Part shown: positions 51,604-60,603 of the stretch, piece by piece | Numbering within the stretch: position 1 is the stretch's first letter | Layout: each line of letters starts with the position of its first letter | Source of the DNA: Rhodococcus sp. AW25M09 | Lineage (GTDB): Bacteria; Actinomycetota; Actinomycetes; Mycobacteriales; Mycobacteriaceae | Direction of reading: 5' to 3' | NCBI RefSeq assembly: GCF_000333955.1 | Contig: NZ_CAPS01000012.1 | Location: 62,001-126,000 of the forward strand | DNA length: 64,000 nt | Notes under the pieces: generated by a model | Told to the model about the DNA's origin: nothing | Seen by the model: only the letters and a program-made list of their open reading frames with translations | Databases searched by the model: none | Program-made: the position numbers and the translations under genes

Positions 51604-52884
51604 TCATTCCTGCGATGGTCGGGTTGCTCGCGGGTGAAGCTTCGGTGCCGGAACGAACGCAACCACAACTCCCACGACGGCTGGAATCACGGCCAGGCCG
51701 AGAACCACTGGGACGTACCCACCGACAGCATCACGACCCAACGACAGTGCCAGCGGTCCGAATGCAGTGGAGCCGACACCGATCATCGTCGCCACCCCAC
51801 GTATTCCGCCGATGTGTGCGGTGCCGAAGTAGTGCGCGTACGCCGCGGCCTCGATGGCCCGCACGGCGCCCGACGCGCAACCCAGGATCAGCCCGTAGAC
51901 GATGGCCGTGAAACCGGGCGCAACCAGCGGTATCGACACCAGCGCTGCACACAACAGTGCCATCGATATCGCGACGCCGAGTTTCGGTGCCATCGAGTCG
52001 GCCAGCGCCCCGATAGCGAGGGTGCTGACCAACCCGGCCACGGTCTGCGGAATGAAGTTCGCTGCCGCCGCGGTCGCGCTCAATCCCTGCTCACCCAGTA
52101 GGGACACCTGATGGAAGTTGACCGCCGTGCTGAGCATTCCGGACGAGGCCAGACCAGCAGCGATAGCCCAGAACATCGGGGTGCGCAGCGCCTTCCTGGT
52201 GGTCCACACGTCCCGTTCCACGGGAACATCCGGTTGGTCACCAGCCGCCGACTCGACCGTTACCGCGGACACCACTCTCACTCTTCCGGCCGATCGGAGT
52301 CCGATCAGAGCCACGGGCACAACGATGAGCCACACGGCAATTCCCTCGTAGCGCCACACGGCATCGACACCGTGGCCGGCGACGAGACGTTCGAGAAGCA
52401 CCGGCGCCATCGAGATCCCGGCCGACCCAGCCGCAGCCGTGATGCCGAGCGCGAGCCCGCGACGGTGCGTCACGTGCACCGCGACTGCCGTGGTCGCCGC
52501 AAGTCCGAGCGCACCTTGGCCGACCATTCGGATGCCGACGAAGCCCGCCGTCAGGCCGAAAACATCGGCAGCAAAACTCAATCCCACGAGGACGGCACCG
52601 AAGATCAACCCCAGAACCGTCATGACTGCCCTGACGCCGTATCTGTCGAGAGCTCTGCCCACCATCGGCATCGCAGCCGCTCCGGCCAGCGTGCCGATGA
52701 GGTAACTGAGCGAGAGATCGGTCCGGCTGATTCCGAGCTCGGCGATGAGGGGATCGGTGAACACCGAAATAGCAGCCGTCTGGCCGGGGGCGGTCATGAT
52801 CGACGCAATGCTGGCCATGGCCACTATCAGCCACGGCGAGCTCGATCGTGCCCCGCCGTCAGGGGTCGCGGGAAGAAGGCGCAC
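51604..52884 (-). CDS. MFS transporter, monocarboxylate-like
   Basis: A 426-residue, 12-helix major facilitator. The layout (first helix pair, GRALDRYGVRAVM loop 2-3 motif, long central loop at about 200-225) resembles the monocarboxylate/oxalate-formate group. Substrate unknown. It starts at GTG 52884, 10 nt after a tiny upstream frame. It is on the same strand as the FMO operon but separated by 56 nt and its own stop. Confidence 0.87.
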   Translation of the reverse strand: MRLLPATPDGGARSSSPWLIVAMASIASIMTAPGQTAAISVFTDPLIAELGISRTDLSLSYLIGTLAGAAAMPMVGRALDRYGVRAVMTVLGLIFGAVLVGLSFAADVFGLTAGFVGIRMVGQGALGLAATTAVAVHVTHRRGLALGITAAAGSAGISMAPVLLERLVAGHGVDAVWRYEGIAVWLIVVPVALIGLRSAGRVRVVSAVTVESAAGDQPDVPVERDVWTTRKALRTPMFWAIAAGLASSGMLSTAVNFHQVSLLGEQGLSATAAAANFIPQTVAGLVSTLAIGALADSMAPKLGVAISMALLCAALVSIPLVAPGFTAIVYGLILGCASGAVRAIEAAAYAHYFGTAHIGGIRGVATMIGVGSTAFGPLALSLGRDAVGGYVPVVLGLAVIPAVVGVVVAFVPAPKLHPRATRPSQE

Positions 52885-52894
52885 GACGTTCGGC

Positions 52895-52951
52895 TCAGCG
52901 TCCGCCGTAGAGCAGATCGATGGTGACGTTCTGGGAATCGTCGACGTTCAT
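52895..52951 (-). CDS. Possible 18-residue leader ORF before MFS gene
   Basis: ATG 52951 opens a frame encoding MNVDDSQNVTIDLLYGGR and ends at 52895, 10 nt before the MFS start. TATCCT (a possible -10) lies 6 nt before the ATG, suggesting a leaderless start. It may be a regulatory leader peptide or the relic of a larger gene. Confidence 0.35.
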   Translation of the reverse strand: MNVDDSQNVTIDLLYGGR

Positions 52952-52978
52952 AACCGTAGGATAAGAGCACGCGTATCC

Positions 52979-52998
52979 CTACTGTTACGCAACAGTAG
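52979..52998. promoter_or_regulatory. Palindromic operator in MFS/RNase J spacer
   Basis: CTACTGTTACGCAACAGTAG has perfect 8-bp arms around ACGC. It overlaps the likely -35 zone of the leftward MFS promoter. No regulator gene is adjacent, so the binder is unknown. Confidence 0.65.
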
Positions 52999-53090
52999 AG
53001 TCCCCGCGATACCCGAACGGTCCGACATGCGGAACACAGGAGCGGACCGGCTGTGAACCGTCCTGCGCAACCTCCCGTAGCGTAAGACAC

Positions 53091-54800
53091 ATGTCGAGAT
53101 CACCACGCCAACGCAGATCCCCCGCCGCACCTCGAAAGCGATCCTCCTCGGCGCTGTCGGCAGGGCACCTTCGCGTGATCGCCACCGGCGGTCTCGGCGA
53201 GATCGGCCGGAACATGACCGTCTTCGAATTCGACGGAAAACTGCTCATCGTCGACTGTGGCGTGCTGTTCCCCGAAGAGCACCAGCCCGGCGTCGACGTC
53301 ATCCTGCCCGACTGGAGCTGCATCCGGGATCGTCTCGACGACGTGGTCGCGATCGTCCTCACCCACGGACACGAGGACCACATCGGCGGCGTCCCCTATC
53401 TGTTGCGCGAGCGCGGCGACATTCCCGTCATCTCGTCGAGGCTGACGCTGCACTTCCTGGCGGCCAAGTTCGAGGAGTTCAAGGTCTCGACCAAGCTGAT
53501 CGAGGTCGAGGCGGGGCAAACCCGTCAGGAAGGCCCGTTCGAGCTCGAGTTCCTCGCCGTCAACCACTCGATCCCCGACGGTCTCGCCATCGCCATCCGG
53601 ACGGACGCCGGTCTGGTGCTGCACACCGGCGACTTCAAGATGGACCAGTTCCCGCTGGACGGTCGGATCACCGACCTCCGCGGATTCGCACGGCTCGGCG
53701 AGGAAGGGCTCGATCTACTCCTCGTCGACTCGACCAACGCCGAAGTTCCCGGGTTCATGGTCTCCGAACGCGATCTGGTCCCGGCCATCGAGAAGGTCTT
53801 CCGCGAAACATCGGGGCGGGTCATCGTCTCGAGCTTCGCCAGTCACGTACACCGCATTCAACAGGTACTCGACGCCGCGCACGCGCAGGGTCGCAAAGTT
53901 GCGTTCGTCGGGCGGTCGATGGTGCGCAACATGAAGATTGCGACCGATCTGAACTACCTCGATGTGCCCGACGGACTCGTCGTGGACCTACCGAAGCTCA
54001 ATCGGCTTCCGGCGAACAAGATCACGCTGATCTGCACGGGATCGCAGGGCGAGCCCCTCGCGGCGCTGTCGCGGATGGCGTCGGGTGAGCATCAGATCAA
54101 GGTGGGCGACGGCGACACCGTGCTGATGGCGAGCAGCCTCATTCCCGGAAACGAGAACGCGATTTACCGCGTCATCAACGGTCTCGTCGACAAGGGTGCA
54201 CGGGTGGTGCACAAGGGAAATGCGAAGGTGCACGTTTCCGGCCACGCCAGCGCAGGCGAGCTCGTCTACTGCTACAACATCCTCGAACCCGCCAATGTGC
54301 TTCCCGTACACGGGGAGTCGCGACACCTGCGTGCCAATGCCGATCTCGCCATCAGGACCGGCGTTCCGCGCGATCGCGTGCTGATCGCCGAGAACGGCAG
54401 CGTCATCGACCTGTTCGACGGCGTCGCGAGCATCACCGGCAGCGTCCCGATCGAACTCATCTACGTCGACGGCAGTTCCGTCGGCGGTGTCACCGAGGAT
54501 TCGCTGGCCGATCGACGCCTGCTCGCGAACGAGGGCGTGCTGACCGTTATCGCCATCGTCGATCCCGATACCGGCCTGCTGGTCGACGACGTCGACTTCA
54601 TCGGACGCGGATTCGCGCACGAGGCCAACGCTTTCGACTCGCTGGCCAAGGCGATCGGCAAGACCCTGACCCGAGAGAGCGACGTCAAAGTCGCATCGCG
54701 CGAGCACATCGAGAAGCGGATCGTGCAGGAATCGGCCCGCTGGGCCAAGCAGACGCTGGGCCGTCAGCCGCTCATCGTCCCGGTGGTCGTGGACGGATAG
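53091..54800 (+). CDS. rnj: Ribonuclease J
   Basis: A 569-residue metallo-beta-lactamase/beta-CASP nuclease with 5'-exo- and endonuclease activity in RNA decay and rRNA maturation. The metal motif H92-G-H94-E-D96-H97 is present, as are GDFKMDQFPLDG, beta-CASP segment VIVSSFASHVHRIQQ, ICTGSQGEP and VHVSGHASAGE. A C-terminal domain completes the fold. In mycobacteria and relatives rnj usually follows dapA; here the upstream neighbour is a divergent MFS gene. It is convergent with merR (12 nt between stops). Confidence 0.95.
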   Translation: MSRSPRQRRSPAAPRKRSSSALSAGHLRVIATGGLGEIGRNMTVFEFDGKLLIVDCGVLFPEEHQPGVDVILPDWSCIRDRLDDVVAIVLTHGHEDHIGGVPYLLRERGDIPVISSRLTLHFLAAKFEEFKVSTKLIEVEAGQTRQEGPFELEFLAVNHSIPDGLAIAIRTDAGLVLHTGDFKMDQFPLDGRITDLRGFARLGEEGLDLLLVDSTNAEVPGFMVSERDLVPAIEKVFRETSGRVIVSSFASHVHRIQQVLDAAHAQGRKVAFVGRSMVRNMKIATDLNYLDVPDGLVVDLPKLNRLPANKITLICTGSQGEPLAALSRMASGEHQIKVGDGDTVLMASSLIPGNENAIYRVINGLVDKGARVVHKGNAKVHVSGHASAGELVYCYNILEPANVLPVHGESRHLRANADLAIRTGVPRDRVLIAENGSVIDLFDGVASITGSVPIELIYVDGSSVGGVTEDSLADRRLLANEGVLTVIAIVDPDTGLLVDDVDFIGRGFAHEANAFDSLAKAIGKTLTRESDVKVASREHIEKRIVQESARWAKQTLGRQPLIVPVVVDG

Positions 54801-54812
54801 ATCCCGGCCGGC

Positions 54813-55217
54813 TCAGGGCTCGGCCGCTGCTCCGCGCGCGGAGAGCAGCTCCGTCAGCTCCTCGGCGTAGGCGAGCTGCCGCCGCAACGTGCGGCAGCTC
54901 TCCTCGGCCTTGGTGTGGCATTCACCGACGAAATCCGCAGCCGAGGATCGTGAGTCCTCGCTCGCATCGGCGTCGGACACGACGTCGAGGGATTCGAGAA
55001 GTTGCTTCATCTCGGCCAACGTGAAGTCGAGTGGCTTCATTCGGCGTATGACGAGCAGGCGCTCGACGTCGGCCTCGGTGTACAGCCGAAAGCCGCCTGC
55101 GGTGCGGGCAGAGGGCGTGACCAAGCCGACGTCGTCGTAGTGGCGGACCGTGCGGATCGACAGCTCGGTTCGTTGAGCTACCTGCCCGATCTGCATGTGA
55201 AGGCCGTCGTCGCTCAT
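54813..55217 (-). CDS. MerR family regulator
   Basis: A 134-residue regulator with an N-terminal winged helix (MQIGQVAQRTELSIRTVRHY, then GGFRLYTEADVERL) and a C-terminal dimerisation helix. No clear metal-binding cysteine set in the effector region; one Cys pair is spread apart (GECHTKAEESC). ATG 55217 follows GAGAGG by 6 nt. It lies 34 nt after the SulP gene on the same strand and is probably co-transcribed. Confidence 0.85.
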   Translation of the reverse strand: MSDDGLHMQIGQVAQRTELSIRTVRHYDDVGLVTPSARTAGGFRLYTEADVERLLVIRRMKPLDFTLAEMKQLLESLDVVSDADASEDSRSSAADFVGECHTKAEESCRTLRRQLAYAEELTELLSARGAAAEP

Positions 55218-55251
55218 GTGCCGCCTCTCTTCGTTCGACCAACCACCCTAG

Positions 55252-56760
55252 TCAGAGCTCGGCACCCATGTTTCCGCTGAGGCGATCGTGCCGCTCGATC
55301 GACGACGCGTTCAGTCCGACGATGTCGACGGTCTTGCCCTTCGCTGCGTACTTGGTGGTGATGGCGTCGAGAGTCGCGACGGTCGAGGCGTCCCAGATGT
55401 GCGACTCCGACATGTCGATGACGACGTTCTTGGGATCTCCGACGTAGTCGAACTGATAGATCAAGTCATTGCTCGACGCGAAGAACAACTCGCCCTTCAC
55501 CGCGTAGACGCGGGTGTCGTCGTCAGGATGAGCCACGTCGACCACCTCGGTCAGATGAGCAACCCGGCGAGCGAACAGCACCATCGCGGTGATGACGCCG
55601 ACGACCACGCCGTAGGCGAGGTTGTTGGTGGCGACCGTGACCGCGACCGTGGCCACCATGACGAGGGTCTCGCTCTTGGGCATACGTCGCAGCGTCTTCG
55701 GGTTGATGCTGTGCCAGTCGAAGGTTCCGACGGAGACCATGATCATCACCGCGACCAACGCGGCCATCGGAATCAAGGCCACGATATCGCCGAGTCCGAC
55801 CACCAGGATCAGCAGGAACACTCCGGCGAGGAACGTCGAGATTCGGGTGCGGGCACCGGAGACCTTGACGTTGATCATGGTCTGGCCGATCATCGCGCAG
55901 CCGCCCATGCCGCCGGTGAACCCGGTGACCAGGTTCGCCACGCCCTGGCCCCAACCCTCGCGGGTCTTGTTCGAGTGCGAGTCGGTGATGTCGTCGACGA
56001 GCTTGGCCGTCATCAGCGACTCCAGCAGTCCGACCAGGGCAATGGCCAGCGCGAACGGCGCGACGATCGACAGCGTGTCGAGAGTGAACGGCACGTCCGG
56101 GATCAGGAACGACGGCAGCGAGGAGGGCAGTTCGCCTTCGTCACCGACATCGGGCACCGCCAGCGCGAACACGAGTGTGACAGCGGTGAGAACCACGATG
56201 CCGATCAGTGGTGCCGGCACGATGGTGGTGAGCTTGGGCAGGAAGAACATGATGAGCAAGCCGACGGCGACCAGCGGGTAGACCAACCACGGCACCCCGA
56301 TCAGATACGGCAGTTGCGAGCTGAAGATCAGGATCGCCAGCGCATTGACGAATCCGACCATGACGCTGCGCGGGATGAATCGCATCAGTTTGGCGACACC
56401 GACAACGCTCAGCACCACCTGCAGCACGCCACCGAGAATCACGGCCGCGATCAGGTAGTCGAGTCCGTATTCACGCGCCAGCGGAGCGACGACCAGCGCG
56501 ATCGCCCCGGTGGCGGCGGAGATCATCGCCGGTCGGCCACCGACGATGGAGATCGTGACCGCCATCGTGAACGACGCGAACAGCCCGACGCGTGGATCGA
56601 CTCCAGCGATGATCGAGAACGAAATGGCCTCCGGAATCAACGCCAGCGCGACCACCAGGCCGGCGAGGACCTCGGTCTTGAGTCGTCTCGGCGAGCGCAA
56701 TGCACCGAGCACCGAGACGTCTTCGACGGCGGTGACAGGCACCTGGGCAGCTCGAGACAC
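55252..56760 (-). CDS. SulP family anion transporter with STAS domain
   Basis: A 502-residue SLC26/SulP transporter (sulfate, bicarbonate or other anion). The membrane part has the family start VVALALIPEAISFSIIAGVD and GGMGGCAMIGQTMINVKVSG. The C-terminal STAS domain (about 400-500) includes VVIDMSESHIWDASTVATLD. GTG 56760 is preferred because GGAG lies 5 nt upstream; an earlier TTG at 56838 would add 26 residues without family similarity. MerR follows. Confidence 0.9.
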   Translation of the reverse strand: MSRAAQVPVTAVEDVSVLGALRSPRRLKTEVLAGLVVALALIPEAISFSIIAGVDPRVGLFASFTMAVTISIVGGRPAMISAATGAIALVVAPLAREYGLDYLIAAVILGGVLQVVLSVVGVAKLMRFIPRSVMVGFVNALAILIFSSQLPYLIGVPWLVYPLVAVGLLIMFFLPKLTTIVPAPLIGIVVLTAVTLVFALAVPDVGDEGELPSSLPSFLIPDVPFTLDTLSIVAPFALAIALVGLLESLMTAKLVDDITDSHSNKTREGWGQGVANLVTGFTGGMGGCAMIGQTMINVKVSGARTRISTFLAGVFLLILVVGLGDIVALIPMAALVAVMIMVSVGTFDWHSINPKTLRRMPKSETLVMVATVAVTVATNNLAYGVVVGVITAMVLFARRVAHLTEVVDVAHPDDDTRVYAVKGELFFASSNDLIYQFDYVGDPKNVVIDMSESHIWDASTVATLDAITTKYAAKGKTVDIVGLNASSIERHDRLSGNMGAEL

Positions 56761-56884
56761 GACAACTCCGTTCGATTTCTTGGATGCGAGCAGATCGAAG
56801 CCGGTCAGGGTGACAACGGGCGTCCGCTCCGCGGGCAACTCTACTCTTACCGGAGGGAAGGTTGCGAATCGTCGGCGCGGACGA

Positions 56885-57871
56885 TCAGGGCGTCACCGGA
56901 GTGACCAGGGTGCCGTCGGCCAGGAAGCGATCGAGGTTCTCGAGGGTCAGAGCTTCCATTGCGGCGCGTGTCTCCACCGTTGCGCTGCCCACATGCGGCA
57001 GTAACACCACGTTGTCCAGGGCCAGCAGCGCGGCGGGCACATTCGGTTCGTGGGCGAACACGTCCAGGCCGGCTCCGGCGAGTTGCCCGGCCGCGAGCAA
57101 CTCGATCATCGCCTCCTCGTCGACGACGCTTCCGCGGGCAATGTTGATCAGATACCCCTGCGGCCCCAGCGCTTCGAGCACTGCGCGATCCACCAGTTGC
57201 GCAGTGCCCGCACCACCCGACGCGGCGATGATCAACACGTCGACGCTCTCGGCGAGTGCCGTCGGACCGGCTGCATACGCGTAGGGCGAGCCGTCGATCT
57301 CGTGTCGATTGTGGTACGAGACGGTGCATCGAAATCCGCCCAGCCGATGCGCAATCGCCGAACCGATGCGGCCCATCCCGATGATTCCGACGCGCTTTCC
57401 GGTGACCTGACGCGTCAGTGGTGGGTTGCCCTCGGCCGCCCACCGGCCGGCGCGCACGAAACGCTCGGCGGAGGAGACCCCGCGCACGGTGTCGATCACC
57501 AAACCGACGGCGAGATCCGCCACACAGTCGGTCAACACGTCGGGGGTGTTGCTGACGCCGATGCCTCGTTCGGCTGCCGAGTCGACATCCGTGGCGTCGT
57601 ATCCGACGCCGAAGTTCACCACTGCACCGAGCCGCGGCAACCGTTCCATCAACGCGGCATCGACGCCGGTGCGGCCGGACGTGACGACCGCGATGATCGA
57701 CTCGCCGTGCGCATCGAGGAACTGATCACGTTCGTCGCCCTCGGGAAGTTCCAGCGCGTCGTACTCGGAAACCAAGGTGTCCATCAACGACGGTTTCAAA
57801 GGCCCGACTCGGAGTACCCGCCCGCTCCGACTCGAATCCGATTGATGAACAGCAGTTTTGACGGCAACCAT
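56885..57871 (-). CDS. D-isomer 2-hydroxyacid dehydrogenase
   Basis: A 328-residue NAD(P)H-dependent dehydrogenase of the glyoxylate/hydroxypyruvate reductase group. The cofactor motif is GIIGMGRIGSAIAHRL. Catalytic Arg, Glu and His are found in NIARGSVVDE, FAHEPNVP and LLPHVGSAT. ATG 57871 has GAGGAG upstream with 4 nt spacing; in-frame extension further upstream has no family match. Substrate may be glyoxylate, hydroxypyruvate or a similar 2-ketoacid. Confidence 0.9.
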   Translation of the reverse strand: MVAVKTAVHQSDSSRSGRVLRVGPLKPSLMDTLVSEYDALELPEGDERDQFLDAHGESIIAVVTSGRTGVDAALMERLPRLGAVVNFGVGYDATDVDSAAERGIGVSNTPDVLTDCVADLAVGLVIDTVRGVSSAERFVRAGRWAAEGNPPLTRQVTGKRVGIIGMGRIGSAIAHRLGGFRCTVSYHNRHEIDGSPYAYAAGPTALAESVDVLIIAASGGAGTAQLVDRAVLEALGPQGYLINIARGSVVDEEAMIELLAAGQLAGAGLDVFAHEPNVPAALLALDNVVLLPHVGSATVETRAAMEALTLENLDRFLADGTLVTPVTP

Positions 57872-58017
57872 AATTCTCCTCGCGCGACGACTGGACATGC
57901 TCGTTTCCTCAACGGTATGCCGCATCTGGATCTCGTCGACTGTCGCGGTCGGGGTGCGCCTGCTGTGAGACACGACGCGTCAGGTGTTGCATCTGCCCCA
58001 GTGGGTAGTCGGCACCG

Positions 58018-59091
58018 ATGACTACGAACAACACGCGTGCGCTGATCGTCGGTGCCACCGGCATCTCCGGGCAGGCCCTGTGCCGCGCCACACTCGATGC
58101 AGGCTGGACCACCTACGGACTGAGCCGCAGCGGCAGTGTCCCGATCGAGGGCGTCGTGCCGGTCGCGGCGGATCTGCTCGACCCGACTTCGCTCGAAGCG
58201 GCCCTGCACGACGTGCGCCCCGAGGTCGTGTTCTTCACGGCCTGGATGAAGAAAGATTCCGAGCAGGAGAACATCGAGGTCAACTCGGCGACGCTACGCA
58301 ACGTGCTCAATGTCCTCGGACCCATCGACTCGGTGAAGCACGTCGCGCTGATGACCGGCCTCAAGCACTACCTCGGACCGTTCGATGCCTACGGCGAAGC
58401 GGTGATGGCCGAGACGCCGTTCCACGAAACCGAAGACCGCCTCGACACCCCGAACTTCTATTACGCCCAGGAAGACGAATTGTTCGCCGGCGCAGAGAAA
58501 TTCGGATTCGGCTGGAGCGTGCATCGCGCGCACACCATCTCCGGATTCGCCGTCGGCAACGCGATGAACATGATGCTGACGCTGTCGGTCTACGCGTCGA
58601 TCTGCAAAGAACTGGGCGAGAAGTTCGTCTTTCCCGGATCCGAAACACAGTGGAACGGTCTCACCGACCTCACCGACGCCGACCTGCTCGCCGAGCAAAT
58701 GGTGTGGGCCGCAACCGATGACAACGCACACAACGAGGCGTTCAACATCGCCAACGGTGACGTGTTCCGCTGGCGCTGGCTGTGGCCGCAGTTCGCCGCG
58801 CACTTCGGCGTCGAGCCCGAGGGCTTCGACAGCGAGCCGCGGCCCCTCGAGCCCCGCATGTCCGACGCGGCCGCAACGTGGAAGCGCATCGCCGACAAGC
58901 ACGATCTCGTGGAAAGCGATGTCTCTCGCCTGGCGTCGTGGTGGCACACCGACGGCGACCTCGGCCGCGACATGGAATGCCTGACGGACATGAACAAGTC
59001 CAAGAAGGCCGGCTTCCTCGGCTTCCGATCCACGCCGGACGCCATCGCCTCGGTGATCGAGCGCTACCGAGACGCGCGCCTCATTCCGTGA
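58018..59091 (+). CDS. PRISE-type SDR (progesterone 5-beta-reductase / iridoid synthase-like)
   Basis: A 357-residue extended SDR. N-terminal GATGISG cofactor motif, and the PRISE-family motif NFYYAQEDELF supplying the catalytic Tyr. GVTDLTDADLLAEQ-like GLTDLTDADLLAEQ and AFNIANGDVFRWRWLWPQ are also typical. PRISE enzymes reduce enones with NADPH; actinobacterial members occur but substrates are mostly unknown. ATG start 58018 with a weak ribosome-binding site. A hairpin follows. Confidence 0.82.
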   Translation: MTTNNTRALIVGATGISGQALCRATLDAGWTTYGLSRSGSVPIEGVVPVAADLLDPTSLEAALHDVRPEVVFFTAWMKKDSEQENIEVNSATLRNVLNVLGPIDSVKHVALMTGLKHYLGPFDAYGEAVMAETPFHETEDRLDTPNFYYAQEDELFAGAEKFGFGWSVHRAHTISGFAVGNAMNMMLTLSVYASICKELGEKFVFPGSETQWNGLTDLTDADLLAEQMVWAATDDNAHNEAFNIANGDVFRWRWLWPQFAAHFGVEPEGFDSEPRPLEPRMSDAAATWKRIADKHDLVESDVSRLASWWHTDGDLGRDMECLTDMNKSKKAGFLGFRSTPDAIASVIERYRDARLIP

Positions 59092-59102
59092 GAGCGGCTC
59101 CG

Positions 59103-59155
59103 CCGCATGTGCGCGGAACTTCGACCCCTGCTACGAACTTCCGCTCACATGGCGG
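59103..59155. terminator. Hairpin between convergent genes, overlapping xylB stop
   Basis: Left arm 59103-59123 and right arm 59134-59155 pair over ATGTG(C/A)GCGGAA(C/G)TTCG (15 of 17) and CCGC, with an 10-nt loop. The right arm contains the ATG TGA that closes xylB on the minus strand. It likely terminates both genes. Confidence 0.65.
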
Positions 59156-60563
59156 TGGTGCCCTCCGTCAGATCCCGCACCTCGGCGTAGCGCTCCCGCA
59201 CCGCCGGGGTGGGGTCGGCCTCGTAGGTCTGCGACGGTGCCTGCGCCCAGGTCGGCGGCTCGCTGGTTCCGGCCAGTGTCCACGCGGCCTGCCGCGCAGC
59301 GCCGTCGGCCACGTACTCGCCCGGCTCCGGCACGATCACCGGAACGCCGAGAATGGCCGGAGCCAGTTCGCGCAGTGCGGCAGACTTCGCGCCGCCGCCG
59401 ATGAGCAGCACCCGCTTCGCCTCCACACCTTGTGCACGCAGGTGATCGATACCGTCGGCCAGTCCGCACAGCAACCCTTCGACTGCCGCTCGCGCGAGGT
59501 GGCCCGGCGTCGAATTGCCCAGTCGTAGACCATGAATCGCGCCGGACGCGTCGGGACGATTGGGAGTTCGCTCGCCCTCGAGGTACGGCACCAACACCAA
59601 GCCCTCGCTGGCCGTCGACAGTGCCAACCGGGACAACTCGTCGTGATCGACGCCCAGCAGACGCGCCGTGGCATCGAGTACGCGGGCGGCATTGAGGGTG
59701 CATACCAGCGGCAGCTGACGGCCGGTGGCGTCGGCGAATCCGGCGACAAGGCCCGAACCGTCGGCTGCGGCAACCGATGTCACTGCCGACACGACGCCGG
59801 AGGTTCCCACCGATACGATCACGTCACCGGGCTGTGCATCGAGCGCCAATGCTGCCGCCGCGTTGTCTCCGGTTCCCGGCCCGATCAGCGCCCCGGCCGG
59901 TGTTCGGCCGATGGTCTCGTACGGCGCAGCGACCCGTGGAAGCTGTGGGTTGCGACCACGAAACCCCAACTGCAGCAGATCTGTTCGATATTCGTTGGAC
60001 GCGGCCGAGAAATATCCGGTACCGCTGGCGTCGCCGCGATCGGTGGCCAGGGTGTCGAGCCCCGATGCGCCGCCGAGCTGCCAACCGAGCCAATCGTGCG
60101 GAAGGCAGACTGCCGCAGTGCGATCGGCGTTGTCGGGCTCGTGGTCGGCGAGCCACCGCAACTTTGCGACGGTGATGGAGGCAAGCGGAACCACTCCGAC
60201 TGCGTCGGCCCAGGCCTGTCCACCGTCGACGCCTTCCTTCTCACCCAACTCGGCTACGAGATCCTCGGCGGCTCGAGCCGACCGAGTGTCGTTCCACAGC
60301 AAAGCCTTACGAACAACCGATCCCGCGTCGTCGAGGCAGACCATGCCGTGCTGCTGTGCACCTACCGACACCGCATCCACATCGTCGAGGCCGCCTGCGT
60401 CGGCGATGGCCTCGTCGAGCGCATCCTTCCATCGCTGCGGATCGATCTCGGTACCGTCGGGATGAGCTGCTCGCCCCTGGCGGACCAACTCCCCCGACTC
60501 GGCGTCACGGACGAATACTTTGCACGATTGGGTGGAGGAATCGATGCCGGCAACGAGAGCCAC
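59145..60563 (-). CDS. xylB: Xylulokinase
   Basis: A 472-residue FGGY-family kinase phosphorylating D-xylulose with ATP. N-terminal [11 protein letters not shown] phosphate loop, QQHGMVCLD and LLWNDTRS are seen, as is [24 protein letters not shown] and [18 protein letters not shown] 60563 was chosen because AGGAAAGG lies about 11 nt upstream and the family start [10 protein letters not shown] follows. It lies 40 nt downstream of the SulP gene on the same strand. It could serve the xylitol/arabitol end-products of the polyol locus 20 kb away. Confidence 0.88.
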   Translation of the reverse strand: MALVAGIDSSTQSCKVFVRDAESGELVRQGRAAHPDGTEIDPQRWKDALDEAIADAGGLDDVDAVSVGAQQHGMVCLDDAGSVVRKALLWNDTRSARAAEDLVAELGEKEGVDGGQAWADAVGVVPLASITVAKLRWLADHEPDNADRTAAVCLPHDWLGWQLGGASGLDTLATDRGDASGTGYFSAASNEYRTDLLQLGFRGRNPQLPRVAAPYETIGRTPAGALIGPGTGDNAAAALALDAQPGDVIVSVGTSGVVSAVTSVAAADGSGLVAGFADATGRQLPLVCTLNAARVLDATARLLGVDHDELSRLALSTASEGLVLVPYLEGERTPNRPDASGAIHGLRLGNSTPGHLARAAVEGLLCGLADGIDHLRAQGVEAKRVLLIGGGAKSAALRELAPAILGVPVIVPEPGEYVADGAARQAAWTLAGTSEPPTWAQAPSQTYEADPTPAVRERYAEVRDLTEGTTAM

Positions 60564-60603
60564 GGTGAACTGGTCCTTTCCTACGCAAGTGTGACCTACG
60601 ACT

